Source of the DNA: Epiperipatus broadwayi
Taxonomy: Eukaryota; Onychophora; Udeonychophora; Euonychophora; Peripatidae
Direction: 5' to 3'
Assembly (NCBI GenBank): GCA_028023455.1
Contig: JAQFVV010006342.1
Location: forward strand, 1,761,001 to 1,825,000
Length of the DNA stretch: 64,000 bases
This document shows, in pieces, positions 11,009 to 22,268 of the stretch; the stretch's first letter is position 1; every line of letters begins with the position of its first letter. The notes below the pieces were generated by a model. That model worked only from the letters and a program-made list of their open reading frames with translations, was not told where the DNA came from and did no database searches. Position numbers and translations under genes: made by a program.

Positions 11009-11423
11009 TATATATATATAACTTCATCTTGTATATTTAACATTAATTACATATATTACATTTATTATAATCAGTTGTGATATTTCCCAACATTCAGGTG
11101 AATAACATTTTATTCTTGCACATTTAAACAATGAAATAATAAATGTAGCAATGCAAGCATTTTAATGAGAATGATTGTTATTGTACTGTTGTTGACTGTG
11201 TAACTTAAGAAAGAGTGTTCAGCATGTGAAGATAAGCAACACCATTACAATACACAGTAACTAGTGTGTTGTTTTGGTCAGTTATAACAATTGTGCTCAT
11301 CTAAGGCTAAGCAGTTTATATCTTTAAGAAAATTCAACTGTAGACTTTTGCTGGTCCATGAAATCTTATCCTTATTTTTGCTGGACCACAGGTATGAAAA
11401 GGTTGAAAACCACTGGTATAGAC

Positions 11424-11459
11424 TATATATATACATATTATAGACTATATATATACATA

Positions 11460-11502
<43 letters not shown>

Positions 11503-11834
11503 TTATTTAATGATTGTAATAATAAAAGGAACAACCTATCTTTATATAGTAAATTCAAATATCACACTAGTTTGAATAAAAGAAAATATACTACCTGATC
11601 TGCCTATTGTTGATGACAATGTTGATTAATCTTAATGCTTACAATTAAATTTATTGTAAAAAAATAATAATAAATCATACATATAATTGTCATTAATCAT
11701 GAAAGTTATGAATAATTTTATCCAAGATGATGTGCACATTTTATTCTTTCCAATAGGTTTAATGATAATAAAATTTCTTCAGATAAATCTAATCATTATT
11801 TATTAAGTTTTAAATTTTGTGTATATTGTAAATG
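11424..11834. other. AT-rich spacer with (TA)n tract
   Basis: It contains a long (TA)n run at about 11463-11498. I see nothing else that can be supported. Confidence 0.6.
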
Positions 11835-11976
11835 TTTGAAATACAGGCATTCTTCATATACTTGGAGCTTAATTGTAAATATAAAAGATTTGAACTCAGA
11901 CTTTCAAGTACCCATAAACTATCCACACTATCTCACATAACTGATACACATGACCACACACATGTAAAAAAAATAA

Positions 11977-12035
11977 ATAATTAACAATATATGTATTTCA
12001 TGCTAAGCCAGCATTCATCAGTTAGTCCAGATTAT
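11977..12035 (-). ncRNA. Hammerhead ribozyme, family S copy 1
   Basis: Minus strand: stem I 5' halves AUAAUC and ACUAA, core CUGAUGA, stem II AUGCU/AGCAU (five perfect pairs, loop GGCUU), GAAA, the short self-complementary stem III region UACAUAUA, then stem I 3' halves UUGUU and AAUUAU. Two mismatches in stem I suggest mild decay. The stem II closing pair is A-U here and G-U or G-C in other copies, so pairing is maintained. Confidence 0.75.
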
Positions 12036-12493
12036 CATTCTCCCATACATATATATAATCAGTGTTCAGTTATTTTAAGATAGCAAATCTTCATACTTAA
12101 ATGGACAGGTTTCAATCTATTCCAACCTTCAACTCTTCAACCATCCATACCACTGAAAATGTGATGATGAAAAGCCCAAATTCCATGCTGAAGCCAATAT
12201 TATTGCCACACCCATGTTGACCTCAAGTCACTTTGACCTCTCATGTATAGGACCTTATTCATTTAAATACATAGAAGAGGGATGGGCAGGATGCAGGCTT
12301 AATGTGTAAATATTTGAAATACAGGCATACTTCATACACCTGGAGCTTCTTTGTAAATATAGAAGATTTAAACTCAGACTTTTAAGCACCCATCAACTAT
12401 CCACATTATCTCATACAAAATGACCACACACATGTAGAAAAGATTAACAATCACCAATACATGTACACTGAACACTGATTATGTGGGAGATGA

Positions 12494-12605
12494 TAATCTA
12501 GACCAACTGAGGAGTGCTGGTTTAGCACAATATATATATATGTCATATTATATATATATATTATATATATATATATATATATTAATGATTATTTATCTTT
12601 TCTAC
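12494..12605 (+). ncRNA. Hammerhead, family S copy 2, interrupted by (TA)n
   Basis: The plus-strand 5' half is intact: GAUAAUC, UAG, ACCAA, then core CUGAGGA, stem II GUGCU/AGCAC (perfect, loop GGUUU). The GAAA and stem III are replaced by about 50 bases of (TA)n. The ribozyme 3' half resumes at about 12582 with TTAATGATTATTTATC. The copy is inactive as written unless the (TA)n hairpin substitutes for stem III, but the G12-A13 bases are also lost. Confidence 0.6.
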
Positions 12606-12690
12606 ATGTGTGGGGACATGTGTATCAGTTGTATGAGATAGTGTGGATAGTTGATCGGTACTTGAAAGTCTGAGTTCAAATCTCCTATAT

Positions 12691-13630
12691 GCATATAGTA
12701 AATAGCAATTTTTTTGTTATCCATTTCTAAAAACTTCATTTCACAGGTGAAATTTAAAAAAAAATATCATTAGTCACATCCAGCCATTCATGACACAGTG
12801 TTTCTCCTTTAAAAGCAAATGACGATGTTGTTTCACACAAATTATTTTTTAAATGATTCATAGGTGATAATATTTTCTTCTGATTTGTATTAAAGAATCA
12901 AAGGTTGTTGCATCATTTTAATATTCCCATAACTTCAGTTTCTGTCATAGATCAACAAAACAAAGCCATTAGATTACATCAGAAATTTCACAGATGAGTT
13001 TAATTAAAGATTTGCATAAAATTAACAAAGACGATAAAGTGTAGTCCATTAAGCATAGCAGGTGAACCTTCATGTAGTTTTAAAAGGCTGAAATCCCCAG
13101 TTATAAATTTAAATAATTCCCATGTCAAAAAAAATTTCAGATGGCAAAAATTTTTGAATTTTATCACCTCCAGATATTAAATACTTAATTATGTTTCTAT
13201 TGGTAAATCTTTTTGATGACGATGATCAAGATGCTACTACCTGCCTTGGAAGGTGAACTTCTAATGATTTCTTCTCTCAGCCAGCCAGTGTGGCTTCAAG
13301 CTGTGTAATAACAAATTTAAAATGACAAAATTAAGTAGAGTTCTTTCAAGCAAAAGAACAACAGGAAAAGAACACTGCATATCACCAACATTTGTTTATA
13401 TAATGCGGAGCATGTGATGAAAAAGTAACATAAATTTGAACTCCTTTTCCACTCAATTGTACATTGTATGTAAAATTTTTATTAGGTAGGCCTGGAAACT
13501 AATGGTTTTCTTCCAGATGATAGTGTCCCCCTGGTTTGTCTTCAATGTGTAAAATTAGCCGTATTTATAATACAATTTACATAGAAAAATTACTTCAAAT
13601 AATAATAATAATAGTATTATGACAAATATA
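12691..13630. other. AT-rich stretch, nothing recognised
   Basis: No ORF, terminal repeat or structured RNA that I can support. Confidence 0.55.
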
Positions 13631-13749
13631 CAATTATTTAACAAGGCAAACTCTCCATACAATAGCGCCACCCTGTGCCATTCAGAGTAATCAATGGATG
13701 CCAGAAGGCTTGTGCATAAAATCCCTATCTAGTGTCTACTCATTCAATA

Positions 13750-13790
13750 TCCCCAGACTAGCTTCTGACTTGTGCCTTCATCAGTGAAGA
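13750..13790 (-). ncRNA. Hammerhead ribozyme, family F copy 1
   Basis: Minus strand: stem I 5' UCUUCA, core CUGAUGA, stem II arms GGC and GUC (one G-U pair) around ACAA, then a GAAG in place of GAAA, C-UA-G minimal stem III, cleavage triplet GUC, stem I 3' UGGGGA (six pairs with two wobbles). The A15.1 to G change would weaken it. Confidence 0.65.
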
Positions 13791-14172
13791 GCTTTGATCT
13801 GAGAGCACTGCACCTAGATCTTAGGGTCTAATGCAACCCTCCAGCAGCCACCCCTTATCTCTACTTAACTACAAAACTATGAGAATGAAATTGAAACACA
13901 ATAATATTTTCAATATAAGATCAATAGCCTATATAGTCATATGGGTCTGAACTCAGTTCAGCACCCATACATTTTGTTGTCGTTGGCTCTTTAACAACCA
14001 TAGCCACCACTATCCTATTAGGCAGGATTGGTGTTAAACCACTAAACATCACATGATCACCATCTCTTATACTAGCACATAATTGTTATTAAACAAGGCA
14101 AAATTCTCCATACAGTAATGTGGATGGTTGCATTAGATCCTAAGATCTAGGTGCAGCTCTCAGATCAAAGGC

Positions 14173-14214
14173 TCCTCAGTGACAAATGACACAAGTCAGA
14201 AACTAGTCTGGGGA
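14173..14214 (+). ncRNA. Hammerhead, family F copy 2, decayed core
   Basis: Stem I UCCUCA/UGGGGA, GAAAC and GUC are kept, but the catalytic box reads GUGACAA instead of CUGAUGA and stem II is disrupted. Predicted inactive. Confidence 0.5.
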
Positions 14215-14624
14215 TATTAGATGAGTAGACACTAGATAGGGATTTTATGCACAACCCTTCTGGCCTCCAATGATTACTCTGGTTGGCACAGGGTGGCACT
14301 ACTGTATGGAGAGTTTTGCCTTGTTTAATAACAATTATGTGCTAGTATAATAAATGGTAATCATGTGATGTTTAGTGGTTTAACACCAATCCTGCCTAAT
14401 AGAATAGTGGTGGCTATGGTTGTTAAAGAGCCAAAGACACCAAAATGTATGGGTGCTGAACTGAGTTCAGACCATATGACTATATAGGCTATTAAGCTTA
14501 GATTGAAAATATTGTGTTTTCAATTTTATTCTCATAGTTTTGTAGTTAAGTAGAGATAAAAGAAGGCTGCTGAAGGGTTGCATTAAATCCTAAGATCCAG
14601 GTGCAGTGCTCTCAGATTAAAGGC

Positions 14625-14666
14625 TCCTCACTGATGAAGGCCACAAGCCAGAAACTAGTCTGGGGA
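14625..14666 (+). ncRNA. Hammerhead ribozyme, family F copy 3 (best preserved)
   Basis: Stem I 5' UCCUCA, core CUGAUGA (14631-14637), stem II GGC/GCC flanked by an A-A mismatch, GAAAC (14651-14655), two-base loop UA, GUC (14658-14660), stem I 3' UGGGGA. All core bases of a minimal type-I hammerhead are present. Stem III is only A-U plus C-G, the minimal form known from PLEs and retrozymes, which works best as a dimer. Predicted cleavage falls after 14660. Confidence 0.75.
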
Positions 14667-14830
14667 TATTGGATGAGTAAGCACTAGATAGGGATTTTAT
14701 GCACAAGCCTTCTAGCATCCATTGATTACTCTGGTTGGCACAGGGTGGCACTACTGAATAAAGAGTTTTGCCTTGTTTAATAAGAATTATGTGCTAGTAT
14801 AAGAGATGATCATGTGATGTTTAGTGGTAA

Positions 14831-15380
14831 TACAATAATTTATGATTATTTTTATACTAAATGATAAATTATTACCAGATTTTTTTTAAAATCAACAACA
14901 TTAATATTTCTATCCCTATGGCTTTATGTTAAATATATTGTTAATTTCTAATAAAACATTTTTATATTATTGCTAGGCACACATACATACACATTTAAAT
15001 GTTTTGTGGAAGTAAAATTTGTTTAAACATATTTTTAAACTAAACATATATCACCAAAATTATAGTTATGTTGCAATTGATTTCTTTCTTTCATTGCAGG
15101 GTATTCAATTTTAAATTATATCTCTATGTAAAGTGGGATTGGTGACCTAAATTCTTTAATTAATGTTTTTATTCAAATTTAACTTTAGTTGCAATTTCTA
15201 AAATTTAGCTACACATTTTATCCTTGTCTTAAACTATGAGCACCATTTCGTTTCTTGGCAATGTTACATCCATACTTATAATACTAATTAAAAATATATG
15301 CTGTCATAAAAAATAATAATAATAAGTTAGTTCTTTTTAACACTATTGAACCAATGGTACTGCTATCACAATATATATAT
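14831..15380. other. AT-rich stretch, nothing recognised
   Basis: No supported feature. A short (TA)n tract at 15371-15382 abuts the next repeat. Confidence 0.55.
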
Positions 15381-15603
15381 ATTATAATGATCCAGAAAAG
15401 TTAGACTTAACGTAATATACACTACAGGGCGCCACTAGGCATTTGAACCTAGAAAATTTATAAAGTAGGCAAATACATGTCATTAAAAAATTTTTTTTTT
15501 TATTTATGTATCTGCCTACTTTATAAATTTTCTAGGTTCAAATGCCTAGTGGTGCCCTGTAGTGCAGATTACGTTAAGTCTAACTTTTCTGGATCATTAT
15601 AAT
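15381..15603. repeat. Foldback of LTR-B 3' ends
   Basis: The left arm (15381-15475) is the near-perfect inverse of the right arm (15510-15603), separated by a T-rich spacer of roughly 35 bases. The right arm matches the right end of the long repeat ending at 20793, including CTAGGTTCAAATGCCTAGTGG and GGATCATTATAAT. A transcript would form a hairpin of about 95 bp. Confidence 0.8.
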
Positions 15604-15620
15604 TGGCCACCCAACTTGGG
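15604..15620 (+). other. Primer-binding-site-like sequence after LTR end
   Basis: TGGCCACCCAACTTGGG directly follows the LTR-B end. It parallels TGGCATCCCAACT after the LTR at 8229. This suggests the foldback's right arm was the end of a 5' LTR and that what follows is retrotransposon leader. Confidence 0.45.
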
Positions 15621-16471
15621 CTGATCTTTGATAAACCACGAGGGCCCTGAGTAAATTTCTTTTTCCAAAATAAAATATTTTTATCTGGTTACATAAAGTC
15701 GTATACTTTAAATCTTATAAAAGCGCTGCCAGAAAGAAATTGCACATATATTAAACACGAGAAAGTATAAATAATTTTAAATTGTACTTTGTTAAAAAAA
15801 AAGTCAAAAGGTTGCAATTAATGTTTTTTTTTTGTTAATATATATTATGCTTTAATGTGTATAGGCGCGCATAGCCATGTAAGTTTATGATCATAAATGT
15901 GGTACCTTACAATGAGTACTGTTTGGGAATTTACTTCAGTGTAATCCTATGTAAACATTTCAGTCAGTCATAGATAAGTTGGTGGTATTTATAATTGTGC
16001 TGCAAATATACACATTTAAACCCATTATTTCTTAAAACATATTTACCCCAATGCAACCTTCTTAAATAAAAAATTTATAAAATTTGCTTATAATGCCATG
16101 TGTAAAAATAAAATGTATAAAAAAAATAGAACTCTTGGGGGGAGGAGGCGTAATCGTGATGGTCCTTAGGAAAATGATAGTAAATTTTTTTTTTTCATAT
16201 ATAGTCTTTTTGTAAAATTACTAACCGGATGTTTTTTGTAAATGTCTTCATTAATAGTATAGCGTAATTACTAACCCTAAGTAAAATTTTTTTTTTTGTT
16301 TTTTTTTTTTTAAGCAAGTTTACTGATATGTAATGGGCACATATGACGTTACATTGTTTTTTATTATTAAACATGAAAAAAATAACAGTTCGCAAATAAA
16401 ACTTCTTTTTTTTTTAAAGAATTAAAAATTGAAAATTAAAATTCTATACTAAACTCATATATATATATAAA
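15621..16471. other. Possible retrotransposon interior remnant; no ORF
   Basis: After the PBS-like string I see no coding sequence. A purine-rich run GGGGGGAGGAGG at about 16137-16148 might be a relic polypurine tract, but no matching LTR start follows. Confidence 0.35.
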
Positions 16472-19400
16472 ATCGCACAGATGAAAAAAAATTATTAAAA
16501 TAAAACTTTATTAAAAATAGAAAAAGTATTTTAAAAGCAAAAACTTAAAAAGATTTAATTGAAGATAAAAATATATCTTCAAGAATGTATATAAATTAAT
16601 TAACCTTTTGTAAAATGGAAATGATTATTTTAATTAGTAAGCTAGCCCTTGGGCATTTCAAATGTATAAGCAATGGTCAGATAAAAGAGGAAAAACAATA
16701 GGAACAGAATGGCCAATGAAAGAAATCCATCGGGGAAATCGGCCCTCAATGGAAGGATCATCATCATTGATGATGTAATGTCAATTGAATCCTTAAAATT
16801 AATATAAAAGGAAAAGTTTGGAAATTATTGGAGTTATTACGAGAGGATAGATATGTGTTAGTGCAGAGTTGGAGGTGAAGGGATTGAAAGACGCACTTTT
16901 AATTCCTTCAGTTGTTAAAAAAAAATGAAACATCGTTTTCTACATTGAAGACCAGCTAAAGTAAAAAAAACCTCTGAATGAAAAATAAAACGGCCAACAG
17001 AATACCAATCTTTTAGGATGGCGTGGGAATTCACATTCAAATGGCAAGCATCAGATAAAGATGAACTGTTTAAAACCGTAAGAACTTTATAATTAATGAA
17101 CATTAAATTAAAAACTTTCCGTATTTAAAATAATTGCAATAGAATCCTATCTGACCAACTTTATTTATTAATAAGTAATTTTAATTTGATGTATTTCTTT
17201 TGTAAAATCATTTCCATTTATTTTTTTTGTTCTTTTAAGTTTTATTATGACTTTTTTGTTTTTCGTTATATTAAATTATATAAATGTTAAACTTAAGTCA
17301 GGCATGAATGGCTATATAGATTTGTAAAGTTATATTAGGAGAGGGTAATCTTAGGTTATTTGTTTCGTAATTAAATTAGGTCAATGGATTGGATATATTG
17401 GTGTAATTAGTAGATGTAGTACGAGATTCGCTACGGGCAGAATTGCTTTATATTGAAGCAGTTGGATCTGAGTTCGATCCTAGCTTCATGTTATTTACCC
17501 TAATACTAACCTTAAATTTCCGATGCAATGGGGCTTTATACATTCAATCCACGCTAATTTCCATAATGAATAACTTGTTTCAAATACGTAGTAAAATTAA
17601 TTAGTTTAGTTTAAATTGGATCAATTCTCTAAATAAATTCATGATAAAATGTTCATGAATTTACATATATTAAATTGCCTGGATTGTGCGTATATATGTT
17701 TGTAAATATTAAATATATATAATTGTTCGAAAGTTTCATTGCGTCGGGAATACTTGTTTTTTTTCACCTTTAAATAATTTGTAAAGTTTTGTGATTAAAA
17801 GCTACATTCCTTCCATAGGCTTTCAAATTCTCAAAAAAAACAGTAAAGTTTTATTAATTAAAAAAGATAAGAATTCAACTTTTAATTAAAATCATTTCAG
17901 ACTTTAAGAATTCATTTTCTAATTAGGAAAGGAATTCAAAAATTAGTTTGAAAGCCTTATCGAAGGAATGTTTCTGAAAACAACTAATTATAAAAAAAAC
18001 CAGATTGATAATAAAATGAGCGCTAGCCGGAGGCATCAGTGAACAGTAGATATATAGCCCTGAAAAGAAAAGAAAAAGACTAGTTTTGGTTGTAGAGTAG
18101 TGCAGTGAACTCGGTGTATAAAAATTGTATTTCATCATGATAGAGGGCTAGAACATCAGGGATCTGGCTACGGTTCCTGAAGTCCCGAGGAATCTTCACT
18201 GGAGCTGCTGAACCGTTTTCCGGATCGATCATTCTGCTAAAATAATGAAAGCTACTAAAATACTACTCCAGTAGTTAACCAATGATGCCTATGTTTCAAC
18301 AACTTGGAGGAGTAACTTAAGGACAAGCACGGAATGGTAATATGAACGTTAAACTTTCTGGCCAGTTCGAACTTTATTTTATACTCCTTCTTTTTAAGAG
18401 CTCTTTTATTCTTTAATGTAAATCTTTGTAACACCTTTTATTCATGCTACTGTAAATTTATCTCGTAATTCTTTAAATCTCTAGTCTTTAAGCTGTTTCT
18501 TTTCTTACTTGGCGGTTCATTTAATATATATATTTGTGTGCTTTATTAATGTCGTATTTAAAATTATATGCCAATAATTTTTCGACTCGATGAGCTCCTT
18601 GGTTCTATTTGCCTCACGCAAATAATATAATATAAATTTTAAATAGTTATTCTCGCCCATTAGAACTAAATTTATAAGTTCTATTAATCATCGAGTCGAA
18701 AGAAAATATTACATGTTTACTATTTTTTTTCTTACCTTTAGCTATTAATAAATTATTAGCTCAATGTTTCACCTATGTCCCCAGCTCCTATCTACGTTAT
18801 AAGTATATATATATATATGTATTCAAATAATGTTAAAATATTGATTTCTTGTTCTACTAATATATATTTATTCGAATATAACCTTAAATGTTTTTATTGC
18901 AAAAAGGGTCGATAAAGGGTTAAATGTATTTTAATTCCACTTTTGTTATTTTATATTAATATTCAGGAAGGGCACGATATTAGGGCATAATTAATATAGT
19001 TTATAAATGTTTTAAAATAGTTCGATAAAAGCTCGTTTGACTTTAATTAATTGGTCAAGTCATCACGTAGAGCATTCTACATGGGTTTTATTTTTCAACG
19101 ATGACTATCAAGTCATCATCATCAAATGTTGCTGACGTAGGGCCATCTTCCGCTCCATTAGGCTGGTCGGTGATCATATTCTCTTATTTAAATTTCTCGA
19201 GGAAGAAAGTACTTCCTTTCCGATTCATTAGTCAAAGGGCGTAAGACTTGCCAAATGCAAGCCGCCATAGGACTTCGATCATCGACTAGCGATCATCTAT
19301 CAGTTTTACTCTCTGCCTTGTAATTCGTCAGTACCATTGCATCTTTGTTCCGGTAAAACCCGCTCCGTGCTCGTAATTCGTGATGAAGTGAGTTAAATTA

Positions 19401-20793
19401 AAGTCGAACCAATTCTCAAATATGTTTAATTAAATAAGTTTTCAAATAAAGATAAAGTTATGCCCTAAAATACGTATCTTGCTCTTCGTGAATAGATTTC
19501 CGAATGTGAAAATAAATCTCACATTCCACCGTAATAAAATTAGAACAATCATTTCCGTTCTTAATGAATACCTTTATCTGCCTTTATATTTCTCGTTGGG
19601 GGCATAGACATAGAATCCCATGTTGTGTAATACTTGTTGGCATATGATAAGGACCGCCACTCTTATTATATTTATAAATTCTTTTAAAGACTAGAGGTAA
19701 CTAATGCAATCTATATTTTATTGAACAAAACAAATTATTATTATTATTAAATATTTCTAACATACTTGGTTTCTTAGTTCATCATTCTTTTTATAATTAT
19801 TTAAATGTTCATACCCGCTATCTGTGTTGGCAACCCGAACATACATATGATTCGATTTAAAAAGTATTCAAAGTAATTAATTATTAGATATTCGTGTCAG
19901 TAAAAGGGTCTCTAGTCCTCACCAACCGTGGAGCTAGTTCTTGGCGCATAGCACTGTGCCGTCGATTTCTGCTATCTGAGCTGTTGAGTTGGGTTTGAAT
20001 TGAGTTTTGGTTCAGCTGAGTTTGAATCAGATTTGATGTGCGGTGGTGGTGGGTTTCGACCGGTACAATATGCCGCACACAACTGTTTGCCTATGGAAGG
20101 GATAATAAGTCGAAGTCCGCTGTCCTTTCCTATGGAGTTTTTTTTTATTGCTCTTCTTGTCAGATAGATGTAGTATTCCTATCTGATGAGAGTCAATTTC
20201 TTCTCTTAACCTATTTGTGCTGTCGTATTCATATTACATTGAATACATCAATGTATCAGATGGGTTGACACCGGTTTGACTGTGAACTTTTGGCCTAAGG
20301 TTAAATGAGGGACAGAATATTTCTTTTCAAATGCGAATCTATGTAGTCTATTCATATTCAACACTCTAAATAAAAATACTAAACTCATCTGTGCAAACTT
20401 ATAAAAATTAAAAATGTAAATTAAAATCTAAAATAAAAGTTAAAAATGTAGTTAAATATAAAGTAAACATATTAAAATGATAATGCTAAATTTTATATAT
20501 ATGTACGTAAATAAATGTTTTGTATGTTAATTACTGGCAGTGGCTTATTTTATTCTATTTTTAATATTGAAATATATCTTAGACAAGAATTTATTTTAAA
20601 ATATAAATCTCTGCTATTCCACTGAGCTAGTGTTAATGGGCTAACGACCGGAATCAAAATTTATAAATAAATAAAAAAAAATTTTTTTTTTACTTACGTA
20701 TCTGCCTACTTTATAAATTTTCTAGGTTCAAATGCCTAGTGGCGCGCTGTAGTGCAGATTACGTTAAGTCTAACTTTTCCGGATCATTATAAT
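16472..20793 (+). repeat. Long LTR-like repeat B, copy A (4.3 kb)
   Basis: Colinear with 30366-32082 over shared landmarks: GCACAGATG near the start, CCCTTGGGCAT, GATCAGATAAGAG-like, TTCCATTTATT..TTTTAAG, ATAGATTTGTAA, GGCCTAAG, AATCTATGTAG, GGCAGT(G/A)(G/A)CTTATTTTAT, CTGAGCTAGTG, and the terminal GTATAAATTTT/CTATAAATTTT block. Copy A is longer, with extra sequence mostly between 17500 and 20000. The right end (GGATCATTATAAT) is shared with the foldback at 15381-15603, where a PBS-like string follows, so I call it an LTR or solo LTR. It carries no long ORF. Confidence 0.55.
18577..18703. repeat. Short inverted repeat inside LTR-B copy A
   Basis: CGACTCGATGA on the left and TCATCGAGTCG on the right are perfect inverse 11-mers about 110 bases apart. 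They may mark a small nested insertion present in copy A only. Confidence 0.5.
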
Positions 20794-20801
20794 ATATATA
20801 T

Positions 20802-21814
20802 TGTAACCAGTTGAGTTATATAGTACACACATAATAATATAGTGTGTGCACATATATATAAAATAAAGTAAAAGTAGAAATAAACCCAGACAAATTTTTG
20901 TAGATATTTTTCTATATTTTCTAAAATAAAATATTAATAAGTAAAGAGTTAAATAACTCTGGGTTTAAAATAAAATTTCATTATGAAATTAATATTTTAA
21001 AAAAGGTCTGATAAATATTTGTAATTCTGATTTTGAAATGTAAAAGTAAGCATGTTTTCTGATAATTTTAAAAAATGTCTATTTTTGAAATCTTTAATTT
21101 GTAAATTTCTATTATCTAAGTAAAAACATGTATGTAGATTCCAAGAAATTAGAGAGATAAAAATAAATCTGTTTTCAATCAAGGTAGTGTTATCATCTCA
21201 GATGATTTTATAAAATGGTTGATAAAAATATCACCTGCAGTCTTGATAATAGTTTTTAGTAAGAAACGGTCATCTACAAAGTTGGTTACAATATTTTGTT
21301 GCAGCTTGTTGAAATTTGCAGCAGTTGGTTTTAGCTGACCATAGAGTTGGCAGAATAGCTACCATAAACTGATGTAGCTGATGGCAGGACAGTAGATTCA
21401 GGAACTGCTATAATTTTTCTTTGCAGGAGTTTGAATTTACATGAAGAAAATGACCCACTTCTTTGTGCTGAAATTCATAGCCTTAAAGGTAGAGAGGACA
21501 TTTGCTTGCCTGAAATCTATCAAACTAAGGCAGCTGTTTGCCTGGAATAATCCTAGACAGAAAGAGACCAACTACAGACCAACATTTTACATGGATTATA
21601 CTTTTTCCTGATGATGACAATCAGTAAAACCAAATTTACCAAGAAAAATTTTCCAGCTTGCCCAGGTAACCCCAGCTTGCTGAAGAAATATATATATATA
21701 TACTGACATATCTAAAGTCAGAAAAGCACAGATAAACATATATACAGCTGTAGTGATTAGAGTTATATATAATAACAAAATTTAAAATATTTTTTTTAGT
21801 AAAATGACATTTTA
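20802..21814. other. Sequence starting TGTAACC after (TA)n, unassigned
   Basis: It begins immediately after the (TA)n that closes LTR-B, with a TGTAAC terminus like those of the minus-oriented LTRs. I could not find the partner end, and no ORF is supported. Confidence 0.3.
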
Positions 21815-22268
21815 GAAGTGATGTGTGAATTTGTACTTTTCATGTTTATGGTGGGTGTATAGTTGAGCAAGGCTGCCTGGGTGCAATGTGTTCACGATGC
21901 TCTGAAGTATAGGCTTGGCACTGTCTAGACCTAGATGCTGAGCTCCCAGAGTAGTCCAGCAATGTATATGTAGGCCTCATGAATAGACCTTGGTCTCATG
22001 AATAGACCCATCTATAGTCTCTAAATCTCACAAGAGATTAGCAGAGCTGGCTCAAGGCCTGATTTTTTTCTGCATACTACTCCTTATGGATGATCTGTCT
22101 AAGTACTTAGAAGGGGCAGAGCTTAAAAATGAGGTATTTTCTCATGACATCATGGGGACTTGGGTTCTGGTAGTCCATGCTTGGCTGTCTACTTATCATG
22201 GCATGTGAGCTGCAGAATACACTTTTCCTATCACACCTTGCCTACTTCATCAGAATTATCTAATCAAG
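21815..22268 (+). repeat. Dispersed repeat, second copy of 685-1150
   Basis: It aligns in inverted orientation to 685-1150 over its full length, including TAGTCCAGCA, GACCTTGGTCTCATG, TTAAAAATGAGGTATTTTC and CACTTTTCC. It is less AT-rich than its surroundings. Confidence 0.6.

Larger units (their letters stand above)
6416..11415. mobile_element. Non-autonomous hAT-like element split by an LTR retrotransposon
   Basis: The left end reads CACTGGTCTTCAAC at 6416. The right end, reverse complemented from 11415, reads CAGTGGTTTTCAACC. Flanking 8-mers ATATAAAC (6408-6415) and GTATAGAC (11416-11423) match at six of eight positions, consistent with an old 8-bp hAT target duplication. Removing the nested LTR element (6747-11008) leaves about 0.7 kb without an ORF. 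Subterminal inverted blocks (GCAGACCATG on the left, CTGGTCCATG on the right) support the pairing. Confidence 0.6.
11835..12690. mobile_element. Retrozyme-like repeat cluster I (two minus monomers, one plus)
   Basis: Two minus-strand monomers lie head to tail. Their predicted cleavage points at 11987/11988 and 12457/12458 are 470 bp apart. A plus-strand copy then follows, so the array inverts at about 12465. Each monomer holds a hammerhead core, a pol-III-like region with the B-box-like GTTCAAATC (minus-strand copies read GAGTTCAAATC or a variant), and an upstream segment with GGTTTCAATC-like and GACCTCAAGTC-like blocks shared with 48530-48780. Tandem HHR-separated monomers of a few hundred bases are characteristic of retrozymes and the schistosome Sm-alpha repeat. 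No protein is encoded. Confidence 0.7.
13635..14830. mobile_element. Retrozyme-like repeat family F (one minus, two plus copies)
   Basis: A minus-strand copy (13635-14110) is followed by two plus-strand direct copies about 451 bp apart (compare GTTGCATTAGATCC at 14127 with GTTGCATTAAATCC at 14578). Shared blocks include AACCATAGCCACCACTAT and its reverse complement. Each copy holds a hammerhead core or a decayed version. The unit has no ORF. Monomer length and one HHR per monomer parallel family S, though the sequences are unrelated. Confidence 0.65.

Noticed and set aside
17400-17500. Possible tRNA gene because of GAGTTCGATCC
   Set aside because: No cloverleaf or acceptor stem; it lies inside LTR-B and is at best a B-box-like string.
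21609-21650. CTGATGA followed by a TGA/TCA hairpin and GTAAAAC
   Set aside because: The GAAA box has an insertion and no stem I or III could be formed.
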